In this document: piece after piece, positions 47,917 to 56,524 of the stretch
Numbering within the stretch: position 1 is the stretch's first letter
How the letters are laid out: each line of letters opens with the position of its first letter
NCBI GenBank assembly: GCA_934130975.1
Contig: CAKOYU010000002.1
Coordinates: 62,001 to 126,000 of the forward strand
DNA: 64,000 nucleotides
Direction of reading: 5' to 3'
Origin: an uncultured Clostridia bacterium
Lineage (GTDB): Bacteria > Bacillota > Clostridia > TANB77 > CAG-508
Notes under the pieces: generated by a model
What the model was told of the DNA's origin: nothing
Databases searched by the model: none
What the model saw: the letters and a program-made list of their open reading frames with translations, nothing else
Program-made: the position numbers and the translations under genes

Positions 47917-49173
47917 ATGAGGAAAACAAATCTTACCAGTAGACAAATATTGGAAAAAGAGCTAAAAGGTTGTTATAATTTTTTTATAAAAGAAGCAAAC
48001 AATAATAAAAGAAGTAAAGGATATGGATTAATTAGAGATAAAGATAAATTTGCCAATAAGATTGCAAGTATTGCATCTGTAGGTTATGGATTTTCTGCAA
48101 TTGTAATAGGAGTGGAAAGAAAATGGATTACTTATAAAAAAGCCTATAAAAAAGCAGAGAAAACATTAGATACATTTCTAAATAATATGGAAAATACAAA
48201 TGGCTTTTTTTATCACTTTATCAATATAAAAACTGCAGAAAGAGAATGGAATTCTGAAGTTTCCATTATAGATACGGCAATTTTTATTTGTGGTGCAATT
48301 CTTGCTGGTGAATATTTTGGAGGAAAAGTTAAAGAAAAGGCAGAGTTATTATATAAACAAATAAATTGGAATTGGTATGTAGATCAACAAGTTAATCAAT
48401 TTTATATGGGATATTCTAAAGAAAAAGGATTTGAAGGACATTGGGACATGTATGCAGAACAATTAATTTTATATATTTTAGGAGTGGCATCTCCAACTTA
48501 TCCGATTAATAAAGTTTTATACGATTCTTTTAAAAAAGACAAAAAAGACTACTTAGATGAAAAAGACATAATTTATACATATTGTGGGACTTTATTTACA
48601 TATCAATATTCTCATGCATGGATTGACTTTAGAGGGCTAAAAGATAAAGATGGGATTAACTGGTTTGAAAATTCCAGAAGAGCGACTCTTGCTAATAGAA
48701 AATTTTGTATAAAAAATAGCAATAAATTTAAAACATACGGAGAAAACTCATGGGGACTTACTGCATGTGTAGGTCCAAAAGGATATTCTGGAGGATATGG
48801 TGCAATGCCAGCACTGGCTGATTTAGATAATCAAAATGATGGAACTGTTGCGCCTTGTGGTGCAATTGGTTCTATAGTGTTTACACCAGATATAAGTATT
48901 AAGGCAGTAGAAAATTATTACAATAATTTTCATAAGCTTTGGGGAAAATACGGTTTTAAAGATGCGTATAATTTAGAAAATACAGAACCTTGGATTTCAG
49001 AAGAGTGTATAGGAATAGATAAAGGTATTTCTATGATAATGATTGAAAACTACTTATCTGGAGTTATATGGGAGTATTTTATGAAAAATAAATATGTGAA
49101 AAAAGGATTAGACATTTTAGAATTTACAAAAGAGGAGGCATCAATAAAATATGAAAGAAAAAGCATTATATGA
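47917..49173 (+). CDS. GH144-like glucoamylase-fold protein (putative endo-beta-1,2-glucanase)
   Basis: ATG at 47917 follows AGGAGG. The 418-residue protein has the glycoamylase-like (alpha/alpha)6 pattern: SIASVGYGFSAIVIGVER, GFFYHFIN, SEVSIIDTAIFICGAILAG, QYSHAWIDFRGLKDKDGINW, TACVGPKGYSGGYGA and WISEECIGIDKG. This pattern is typical of GH144 and related families. No signal peptide is visible. It overlaps the following GH3 gene by 23 bases, so the two are co-translated and likely act on the same glucan. Substrate is inferred from family. Confidence 0.7.
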   Translation: MRKTNLTSRQILEKELKGCYNFFIKEANNNKRSKGYGLIRDKDKFANKIASIASVGYGFSAIVIGVERKWITYKKAYKKAEKTLDTFLNNMENTNGFFYHFINIKTAEREWNSEVSIIDTAIFICGAILAGEYFGGKVKEKAELLYKQINWNWYVDQQVNQFYMGYSKEKGFEGHWDMYAEQLILYILGVASPTYPINKVLYDSFKKDKKDYLDEKDIIYTYCGTLFTYQYSHAWIDFRGLKDKDGINWFENSRRATLANRKFCIKNSNKFKTYGENSWGLTACVGPKGYSGGYGAMPALADLDNQNDGTVAPCGAIGSIVFTPDISIKAVENYYNNFHKLWGKYGFKDAYNLENTEPWISEECIGIDKGISMIMIENYLSGVIWEYFMKNKYVKKGLDILEFTKEEASIKYERKSII

Positions 49174-51383
49174 ATTGCTAAAAAACATGACTTTAGAAGA
49201 GAAGATTGGACAACTTGTGCAGGTTGCAGGAGAAACTTTTTTGATGGACAATATTGAAGTTTCAACAGGACCATTAAAAGATTTAGGCATTTCAAATGAA
49301 ATGTTATATAATGTAGGTTCAATATTAAATGTAGTTGGAACTGAAAAAATCAGAAAAATACAAGAAAATTATTTAGCAAAAAATAGATTAAAAATACCAT
49401 TACTATTTATGGCAGACATTATAAATGGATATAAAACGGTTTTACCAATACCACTTGCCCAAGGATGCTCATGGGATAGCAAAGTTGTTTATGAAGCAAC
49501 TAAATTAGCAGTTAAAGAGTCACAAGTCGCGCGGAGCAAATGTTAATTTTTCGCCAATGGTAGACTTGGTTAGGGATTCAAGGTGGGGACGAGTTATGGA
49601 ATCTATTGGAGGAGAAGACCCATATTTGGGGCAAGTATTTGCTCAAGATATGGTTAAAGCACATAAAGAAGTTAATGACAATAAAGATGATGAAATTATA
49701 TCATGTGTAAAACATTTTGCAGCATATGGAGCAGTAGAAGCGGGAAGAGATTATAACTCAGTCGATATGTCACAAAGAGAGTTTAGGCAATATTATTTGC
49801 CGGCATATAAATCAGCAATTGATAGTGGTGCAGAAATGATAATGACATCATTTAATATTATTAATGGAATTCCTGCAACTGTAAACAAATGGCTATTAAC
49901 AGATTTGCTAAGAAAAGAACTTGGGTTTAAGGGGATAGTTATTTCAGATTATTCGGCAATTGAAGAAACAATTGAACACGGTGTTGCCAAAGATAAAAAA
50001 GAAGCAGCTTATAAAGCGATTACTGCTGGAGTAGATATTGATATGATGTCAAATGTCTATTCAAATAATTTGAAACAATTAGTAGAAGAAGGATTAGTTT
50101 CTGATGATATAATTGATGAAGCAGTTTTAAGAGTTTTAAAATTAAAAAATAAATTAGGATTATTTGAAAATCCATATAAAAATATTGATTGCCATTTAGA
50201 ACAAGAAATTTTATTAAATGAAGAAAATTTGAAAAAGGCGAGAGAATTAACTGCGAAAACGTTTGTATTATTAAAAAATCAAAATAATATATTGCCATTA
50301 TGTAAATATCAAAAAATTGCATTAATAGGTCCGTATGCTGACAATATTGCTATATTAGGGTCATGGTCAATGTTTTCAGATAAGTCAAAAATTACAACAT
50401 TAAAAGAAGCTTTTGAATCAAAAATAGGAAAAGATAATGTATTATATGCAAAAGGCAGTGAGATTTTAGAAGAAAAAGAGATAAATGAAATTTTAAAAGC
50501 CGATGGAGGAAATGTAATTCATATAAAAAATGAAAAAGAAAAATTAGAGGAATACTTAGATGAGGCAGTAAAAATAGCCCAAAGTGTAGATGTAATTGTA
50601 TTAGCAATAGGAGAACATTATAAGCAAACAGGTGAGGCATGTTCAAGAACAAATATAGAAATTTCAAATATTCAAAAGAGATTGTTAGAAGAATTATCAA
50701 AATTAAACAAAAAAATAGTAGCTATTATATTTAATGGCAGGCCTATAGTATTAAGAGAAATTGCTGAAAAAGTAGATGGTTTATTAGAGGTATGGTTCCC
50801 TGGAACAGAAGGTGCAAATGCAATTGCAGATGTAGTTTTTGGGGATGCTAACCCATCAGGAAAATTAACAATGAGTTTTCCTCAAGCTGTAGGACAATGC
50901 CCAATTTACTATAATCATTATAATACAGGCAGACCACATAAAAAGAATATGAGATATGTTTCACGCTACCAAGATATTCCAACGGAAAGTTACTATCCTT
51001 TTGGATTTGGATTATCATATTCTAAATTTTTCTATTCTGATATAAAATTAAGTAATAAAATTTTGGATAAACATTCTAAAATAGTAGTTGATGTGAATGT
51101 CAAAAATATTAGTGATGTAGCAGGAGAGGAAGTTATTCAATTATATATTCAGGACTTGGTGGGAAGTGTAGTTAGACCTGTAAAAGAGCTGAAAGCTTTT
51201 AAAAAAGTGAAAATTTTACCAAAAGAAGAAGTTGATGTGAAATTTGAAATATCTGAAGAGATGCTTAAGTTTTGGAATGAAAGCATGAAGTTTGAAGCGG
51301 AAGAGGGAGAGTTTAAAGTTTTTGTTGGCAGTAGTTCAAACGAAGAAGATTTATTATTAGATACATTTATATATAAAAAATAG
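49151..51383 (+). CDS. GH3 beta-glucosidase, split by +1 shift at CGG
   Basis: The first frame (127 codons) covers the N-terminal GH3 region (LEEKIGQLVQVAGE, MADIINGYKTVLPIPLAQGC). At 49532 the zero-frame codon is CGG, and reading on gives a stop after three more codons. Skipping C gives GGA and GANVNFSPMVDLVRDSRWGR, the conserved continuation of GH3 enzymes, then the nucleophile region GIVISDYSAIEE, the C-terminal domain (WFPGTEGANAIADVVFGD) and a fibronectin-like end. The joined product is 743 residues, the usual length. With the GH144-like partner it may degrade beta-1,2-glucan (sophorose) or other beta-glucans. Confidence 0.8.
49532..49535 (+). other. Candidate +1 frameshift site CGG-A
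   Basis: Zero-frame CGG after GCG; skipping C gives GGA, the Gly before ANVNFSPMVD in the GH3 domain. Confidence 0.65.
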
Positions 51384-51519
51384 ATGTAAAAGAAATGAAA
51401 AAGATTTTATAAAACTTTTTTTAGAGAACTTAAAAAAGGATTTCCATTCAGAGAATTTTAAAGTTGATGTAGACGAGATATGTGATTGGCAGGGAAAATT
51501 TACAATTGAATTAATTTAA
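51384..51519 (+). pseudogene. Short remnant reading frame
   Basis: A frame without its own start encodes about 45 residues ending FKVDVDEICDWQGKFTIELI. It looks like the tail of a lost gene; not recognised. Confidence 0.3.
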
Positions 51520-51546
51520 TTAAATAAGTTAATTGTTAAGAAATAA

Positions 51547-51586
51547 GAAACTGGAAACGATTAAAATTATCAGTTCCAGTTTCTTT
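51547..51586. terminator. Bidirectional terminator
   Basis: AGAAACTGGAAAC pairs with GTTCCAGTTTCT around a short A/T-rich loop, with T-runs on both strands. Confidence 0.7.
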
Positions 51587-51596
51587 ATGCCATCAC

Positions 51597-53506
51597 TTAT
51601 AGTATAATCTTAGGCTGATACTTCTCAAGCCACATATTCACTTGGCAAAGATAAGCCATTAATTGTGGACCGGTCATAAGTTGCCCGGAACCAAGGTCTA
51701 GAGAAAGCTTTACCATCAGTTTCGAGAATATTCAAAATATATTCTCTATTTAAAAGATAATTAATAGGAGCATGAGGATTAGCCATAATAGTTGAAAGCA
51801 TAGATTTTACCTTTGCCAAATAAGTAGGATTGTGAGTCTTTGGATAAGGACTCTTTTTTCTATCCACAATTTCAGCAGGCAAAAATTTACGAGAAACATA
51901 TCGAAGCAAACCTTTTTCTCTGCCATTAAAAGCTTTTATTTCCCAAGGAATATTCCAAACATATTGAGCTAATCGATAATCACAAAACGGAACACGAAGC
52001 TCAAAACCATTATACATAGCCATTCTATCAGATCTATCAAGAAGAGTTTGCATAAACCAATTAAGAGTAAGATGTGAAATTTTTCTTTTTTCAGCAGTTT
52101 CTAAAGAATCAGTATCAAGAATTTCAACCTGATCAAGACTTTCAGTATAACGATAATTTATATAATCTTTAAGATTAACCTTTTGAGCAATACTTGGATT
52201 AAGTAAAGTTTGACGTTCATCAATAGCAATAGACCAAGGGAAAGTTCCGCTTTGAAGAGCATCTTCACGGAAAAACCATGGATATCCACCAAAAATTTCA
52301 TCAGCACACTCGCCAGTAAGGGCGACAGTAGCAGTTGGTTTTACATATTTACAAAACAATAAAAGAGAAGAATCAATATCAGCCATTCCAGGCATATCTC
52401 TGGCAATCATTGCATCTTCTAAATAGTTTGCAAGTTCAGGAGTATCAATAACAATAGGGTGATGAGTGGTATGAAGTTTGCTAACCATCAAATTTATGTA
52501 GTAATTATCTGAATTTGGCTGAAAATCACTCTTTACAAAATTTTTGTCATTATCAACATAGTCAATTGAATAAGTATCAAGTGGTGGTAGATTATGTTCA
52601 AAACAATAGTCAGAAGCATATTTAGTTATAATACTTGAATCTAATCCACCAGACAGGAATGTACATAAAGGCACATCAGAAACTAATTGACTAGTAATTG
52701 AATCTTTTAAAAGAAAATCTAGATGGTCACATGTTTGAGCAAAATTATCAGTATGAGGTGCAGTTTTTAATTTCCAATATCTTTCAATATGAAGCCCAGA
52801 ACGATTAAAGATTGCAAAATGCGCAGGTTTTAATTCAAAAATATTGTTAAAAATAGTAGTGCCCGGAGTATGAGCAGGACCAATACCAAACAATTCAGAA
52901 ATACCTTGAGAATCTAAGATGCGTTGAACACCAGGATATTGGAATATAGCTTTGATTTCGGATGCAAAAATAAAAGAATTATTTTGCATAGTATAAAACA
53001 AAGGCTTAACACCAAAATGATCTCTGGCTAAGAAAAGCTCTTCATTTTTTTCGTCCCAAATAGCAAAAGCAAAAATACCATTCAAATGATGGACTACATC
53101 TTTCCCATAATAAATATAACTTTTTAATAAAATTTCTGTATCACTATGACCTTCAAAAGTGAAACCATTTTCTTCTAATGTTTGCCTCAATTCATTTGTA
53201 TTATAAATTTGACCATTGTAAACTAAAACTTTTTGCACATTTGGGACCGGTTCTGTTTTGCTCACTGCGCATTTGGAACCGGTTCTGTTTTGTCCCAAGA
53301 ATGGTTCCATTTTGTACCATGGGCTGTTTGCCACCATGAGGATCTATGACGATTAAACGTTTATGAGCAAGAGCAACATGTTCTCTTAAGTAATAACCTT
53401 CCTCATCAGGACCTCTTCTAGAAAGAGAAGTATTCATATTAATTAATGTTTGTTTATATTTTACAAGATTTTGTTTATAATTTACAAATCCAACAATTCC
53501 ACACAT
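51597..53506 (-). CDS. asnB: Asparagine synthetase (glutamine-hydrolysing) with repeat insertion and two CGG +1 shift sites
   Basis: Start MCGIVGF at 53506 (catalytic Cys2) after GGAGG. The N-terminal glutaminase frame (SLSRRGPDEEGYYL, DPHGGKQPMV) enters an AGAACCGGTTCC-type repeat and meets CGG at 53281-53279. Skipping its C joins the long frame KVLVYNGQIYNTNEL through FLSGGLDSS, the synthetase PP-loop. Near the end, after RPWF, a second CGG at 51687-51685 precedes GGG; skipping C gives GQLMTGPQLMAYLCQVNMWL and EKYQPKIIL, the proper AsnB C-terminus, also seen in the truncated copy. The joined product is about 635 residues, normal size plus about 25 from the repeat. Without frameshifting it would be a pseudogene. 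Confidence 0.75.
51684..51687 (-). other. Candidate +1 frameshift site CGG-G in asnB
   Basis: Minus-strand zero-frame CGG after TTC; skipping C gives GGG and the GQLMTGPQ C-terminus. Confidence 0.65.
53234..53308 (-). repeat. AGAACCGGTCCC-type repeats inside asnB
   Basis: Two units, one with GAACCGGTTCC and one with GAACCGGTCCC, plus a half-unit ACCATTCTTGGGACAAAACA, interrupt the glutaminase domain between KQPMV and the KVLVYNGQ strand. Confidence 0.85.
53278..53281 (-). other. Candidate +1 frameshift site CGG-T in the asnB repeat
   Basis: Minus-strand zero-frame CGG after AAC, within the repeat itself; skipping C gives GGT and the frame of the rest of asnB. Confidence 0.6.
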
Positions 53507-53609
53507 ATAAATAAAGCCTCCAATCAAATAAATTTAGTTATTCATTTTATAATATATGCTAATTTTTTGCGAAAGTTGCACAAAAGTTGTACAAAATTCC
53601 TAAAAGTTG

Positions 53610-53638
53610 TTGACAAATTGAAAAAATACTTGTATAAT
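53610..53638 (+). promoter_or_regulatory. Promoter of rpmF
   Basis: TTGACA, 17-base spacer, TATAAT. The rpmF start is 117 bases downstream. Confidence 0.75.
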
Positions 53639-53754
53639 TTTAAAGTGACAAAATCAGTTATAATTTGCTGTAGAAAGCAATATTAGTAAATGATAATAAA
53701 TTAAGTGAAAAATGAACAGATATATACATATATCTTATGCGAGGAGGGATTAAG

Positions 53755-53940
53755 ATGGCACAACCAAAAAGAAGATGGTCAAAAGCAAGAACACACTTAA
53801 AAAGATCAACATGGAAAGTAGAACAACCAAAATTTGCTACTTGCCCACATTGTCATGAACCAGTATTACCACATAGAGTATGTTCAAACTGTGGTTACTA
53901 TGATGGAAAAGAAATAGTTGCAAAAAAAGTAGAAGAATAA
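53755..53940 (+). CDS. rpmF: Ribosomal protein L32
   Basis: The 61-residue protein begins AQPKRRWSKARTHLKRS and has a zinc ribbon of two CxxC pairs (CPHC and CSNC). ATG at 53755 follows GAGGAGGG. The usual upstream DUF177/yceD gene is absent. Confidence 0.95.
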   Translation: MAQPKRRWSKARTHLKRSTWKVEQPKFATCPHCHEPVLPHRVCSNCGYYDGKEIVAKKVEE

Positions 53941-53945
53941 AAACG

Positions 53946-53970
53946 ACAAACGCCGCTAAGGCGTTTTTGT
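53946..53970 (+). terminator. Terminator of rpmF
   Basis: AAACGCC pairs with GGCGTTT across GCTAA, followed by TTT. Confidence 0.75.
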
Positions 53971-54143
53971 GCTGATTTTACACGAAATTTTAAAAACATG
54001 TAACTATAAAGTTATGACAATAACAAAAATTGAAAAATGTGAAAGAAGTTATTGTATAATAATATTAATTGAATGTATTGTATAAAATATCAGTTAGATT
54101 GATATAATAGCAATAATTGTAAAAATTTAAGGAGGAATTCAAA

Positions 54144-55577
54144 GTGAAAAATTTAAGAAAAACTAAAATTGTAGGAACAATCGGTCCAGCAAGTGAAAAC
54201 AAATTAGAAGAATTATTCGAGGCAGGATTAAATGTTTGCAGAATCAACTATTCACATGGAAGTTGGGATGAGCAATCAGAAAAAACAGAAGCAATAATAA
54301 AATTAAGAGAAGAAAAAGATTTGCCAATCGCATTGCTATTAGATATGAAAGGTCCTGAAATTAGAACAGGAATGTTATATACAGGAAAAAATACAAAAAT
54401 CCAATTAAAAGATGGACAAAAATTCACATTAGTTAATGAAGATATTACAGGAGACGAAGAAAAAGTTTCTGTAACATATAAAGAATTATATAAAGATGTA
54501 CAACCAGGTACAAAAATCTTAATCGATGATGGAGCAATCGAATTAAAAGTTGACGAAGTTGTTGGAAAAGATATAGTTACTACAGTTGTTCATGGAAATG
54601 GATTAGGAAGCAGAAAAACAATGAACTTACCTGGAACAATTATCAGATTACCAGGATTAGCAGATAAAGATATAGCAGATTTAAAAGCTGCTTGTGAACA
54701 TGATTATGATTTCGTTGCAATCTCATTTGCAAGAAACTTAGATGATATAAGACAAGTAAGAAAAATATTAGACGAAAATGGTGGAAAAGATATCCAAATC
54801 GTTACAAAAATCGAAAATGTTGAAGGTTTATCAAACTTAGATGATATTCTTAACGAAGCAGATGCTCAAATGATTGCTCGTGGAGATATGGCTACAGAAA
54901 CAGACTTTACAGAACCACCAGTTGTTCAAAAAAGAATAATCAGAACAGCTAACAAATTGTTCAAACCAGCTATAACAGCTACACAAATGTTAGAATCAAT
55001 GACACATCAACCATTACCAACAAGAGCAGAAGCAAGTGACGTAGCAAATGCTATCTATGATAGAACAAGTGCAATCATGCTTTCAGGAGAATGCGCTCAA
55101 GGTGATTATCCAGTTGAATGTGTTCAAACAATGGTTAAAATAGCAAATAGAGTAGAACCAGAAATTCATTACTGGAAGAGATTTGATAACAATGAATATT
55201 TAGATTTATCAGATGATGAAGCTAAAATTGCATACTCTTCATGTGTAACAGCTAAAAACTTCAATGCAGATGCAATCGTTGTATATACACATACAGGAGA
55301 TTCTGCTAGAACATTATCAGGATTAGGAGCTGGATGCCCAATCTTAGCTGTAACAGATAATAAGAGAACATTCCGTCAATTAGCTTTAGCTTGGAATGTA
55401 ACTCCAGTATTTGTTGAAGGTGAAGAAACAATCGAAGAAACAGTTGAAAAAGGAATTCAAAAATTAAAAGAAAAAGAGATTCTTGAAAAAGGAGATGTTG
55501 TAGTTCTATTAGGTGGAGCTCAAACATTTACACAAGGTTTAGATAAAAAAGTTCTTGGAGGAATTGTAAGAATCTAA
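54144..55577 (+). CDS. pyk: Pyruvate kinase
   Basis: Converts phosphoenolpyruvate and ADP to pyruvate and ATP. GTG start after AAGGAGG. Motifs KIVGTIGPASE, CRINYSHGSW, LLDMKGPEIRTG, VTKIENVEGLSNLDDI, MIARGDMATE and TRAEASDVANA. The 477 residues match the standard form without the extra C-terminal PEP-utiliser domain of Bacillus. Followed by a family I terminator. Confidence 0.96.
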   Translation: MKNLRKTKIVGTIGPASENKLEELFEAGLNVCRINYSHGSWDEQSEKTEAIIKLREEKDLPIALLLDMKGPEIRTGMLYTGKNTKIQLKDGQKFTLVNEDITGDEEKVSVTYKELYKDVQPGTKILIDDGAIELKVDEVVGKDIVTTVVHGNGLGSRKTMNLPGTIIRLPGLADKDIADLKAACEHDYDFVAISFARNLDDIRQVRKILDENGGKDIQIVTKIENVEGLSNLDDILNEADAQMIARGDMATETDFTEPPVVQKRIIRTANKLFKPAITATQMLESMTHQPLPTRAEASDVANAIYDRTSAIMLSGECAQGDYPVECVQTMVKIANRVEPEIHYWKRFDNNEYLDLSDDEAKIAYSSCVTAKNFNADAIVVYTHTGDSARTLSGLGAGCPILAVTDNKRTFRQLALAWNVTPVFVEGEETIEETVEKGIQKLKEKEILEKGDVVVLLGGAQTFTQGLDKKVLGGIVRI

Positions 55578-55609
55578 TTAGATATAATAAAAATAGACTC
55601 TATATCAAT

Positions 55610-55653
55610 AGTTGGGGTGGAAAACTTTAAAAGTTTTCTTCCTCAACTTTTTT
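55610..55653 (+). terminator. Strong terminator, family I
   Basis: AGTTGGGGTGGAAAACTTT pairs with AAAAGTTTTCTTCCTCAACT, then TTTTTT; nearly identical to the terminator at 24069-24112. Confidence 0.8.
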
Positions 55654-55668
55654 GTACAATTTAATATT

Positions 55669-55724
55669 GGAACAAAAAAGTACCATTCTTGGGACAAAAC
55701 AGAACCGGTCCCAAATGTGCAAAA
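55669..55724 (+). repeat. AGAACCGGTCCC-type repeat
   Basis: Half-unit AAAGTACCATTCTTGGGAC followed by a full AAAACAGAACCGGTCCC unit. TTGGGAC and GTCCCAA can form a hairpin. Confidence 0.8.
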
Positions 55725-55747
55725 GTGCAAAAAATTTCTATAAATGC

Positions 55748-55776
55748 TTGATTTTTCATATTAAATATAGTACAAT
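55748..55776 (+). promoter_or_regulatory. Promoter of rpsO
   Basis: TTGATT, 17-base spacer, TACAAT, about 95 bases before rpsO. Confidence 0.55.
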
Positions 55777-55816
55777 AGTTGTGTAAAAAATGTTCCTTAA
55801 ACTTAGCGCAATAAAA

Positions 55817-55867
55817 AACACCTATTATTGTGGCTCGGTATAAGGAGAAAAAGAAATAGGAGGTGTT
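55817..55867 (+). promoter_or_regulatory. rpsO leader hairpin covering the ribosome site
   Basis: AACACCTATT at 55817-55826 pairs with AATAGGAGGTGTT at 55855-55867, sequestering the GGAGG. This fits an S15 autoregulatory leader, known for rpsO in several phyla. Confidence 0.6.
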
Positions 55868-55870
55868 ATT

Positions 55871-56134
55871 ATGACAGCAGAAAGAAAACAACAAATCATT
55901 AATGAATATAGAAGAGATGAAAAAGATACTGGATCTTCAGAAGTTCAAATCGCTCTTTTAACAGAAAGAATTAATGAATTAACAGAGCATTTAAAAGTTC
56001 ATAAAAAAGACAACCATTCAAGAAGAGGTCTTTTAAAAATGGTTGGTAAAAGAAGAAATTTATTAAACTACTTAGCTAAAAAAGACGAAAATGCATATAA
56101 AGAATTAGTTAAAAAATTAGGACTAAGAAAATAG
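55871..56134 (+). CDS. rpsO: Ribosomal protein S15
   Basis: The 87 residues carry the S15 landmarks [34 protein letters not shown] and RRNLLNYL. Probably autoregulated through the hairpin over its ribosome site. The classic rpsO-pnp order is kept. Confidence 0.97.
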   Translation: MTAERKQQIINEYRRDEKDTGSSEVQIALLTERINELTEHLKVHKKDNHSRRGLLKMVGKRRNLLNYLAKKDENAYKELVKKLGLRK

Positions 56135-56150
56135 TTGATAAGTTGTATGT

Positions 56151-56183
56151 AAAGGGGCGTTTGCAACATGCGACGTCCTTTTA
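56151..56183 (+). terminator. Terminator after rpsO
   Basis: AAAGGGGCGT pairs imperfectly with ACGTCCTTT, then TTATT. Confidence 0.6.
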
Positions 56184-56524
56184 TTAGGTTTTATTAGTGG
56201 AATTATAGTCTTGATTTTTTAATGACTAATTACAAAGTAAAAAAATCAATGGTAAACTAAGATTAGAAAGGTAGCTTGTATAATGTTTTAAATTTAGGCA
56301 GATAATGCGTACATAGTGATGTTAATAACATAAAAAGCAATTGTAGAAGTTTAAAGTATTATAGAGGTTACAATCTATATCTAGTTTGCTGTGGCGTAAA
56401 TACAAGCCATAAATAAAACCATAAGTATAAATCAAAAATAAAATAGGTGTAAATTAAAATAAGGCTGAGAATAATAACTACAATAAAATATTCTTTAGCT
56501 GTAAAAAAGAAAGGTAGGAAAAAT
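56184..56524 (+). other. Long untranslated stretch before pnp
   Basis: About 340 bases without a gene. It holds a possible -10 (TTGTATAATG near 56278) and a small TGGC/GCCA hairpin near 56391-56410. No known riboswitch is recognised. It may be the pnp leader, which in other bacteria is cut for autoregulation. Confidence 0.4.

Noticed and set aside
8867..53281. Classic homopolymer slippage as the cause of the frameshifts
   Set aside because: None of the six sites lies in a run of identical bases long enough to slip; they share CGG instead.
51625..53337. The long minus-strand frame as a complete asparagine synthetase
   Set aside because: It lacks MCGIVGF with the catalytic cysteine and its C-terminus (YDRSTINGLSLPSEYVA) is an out-of-frame reading of the conserved tail.
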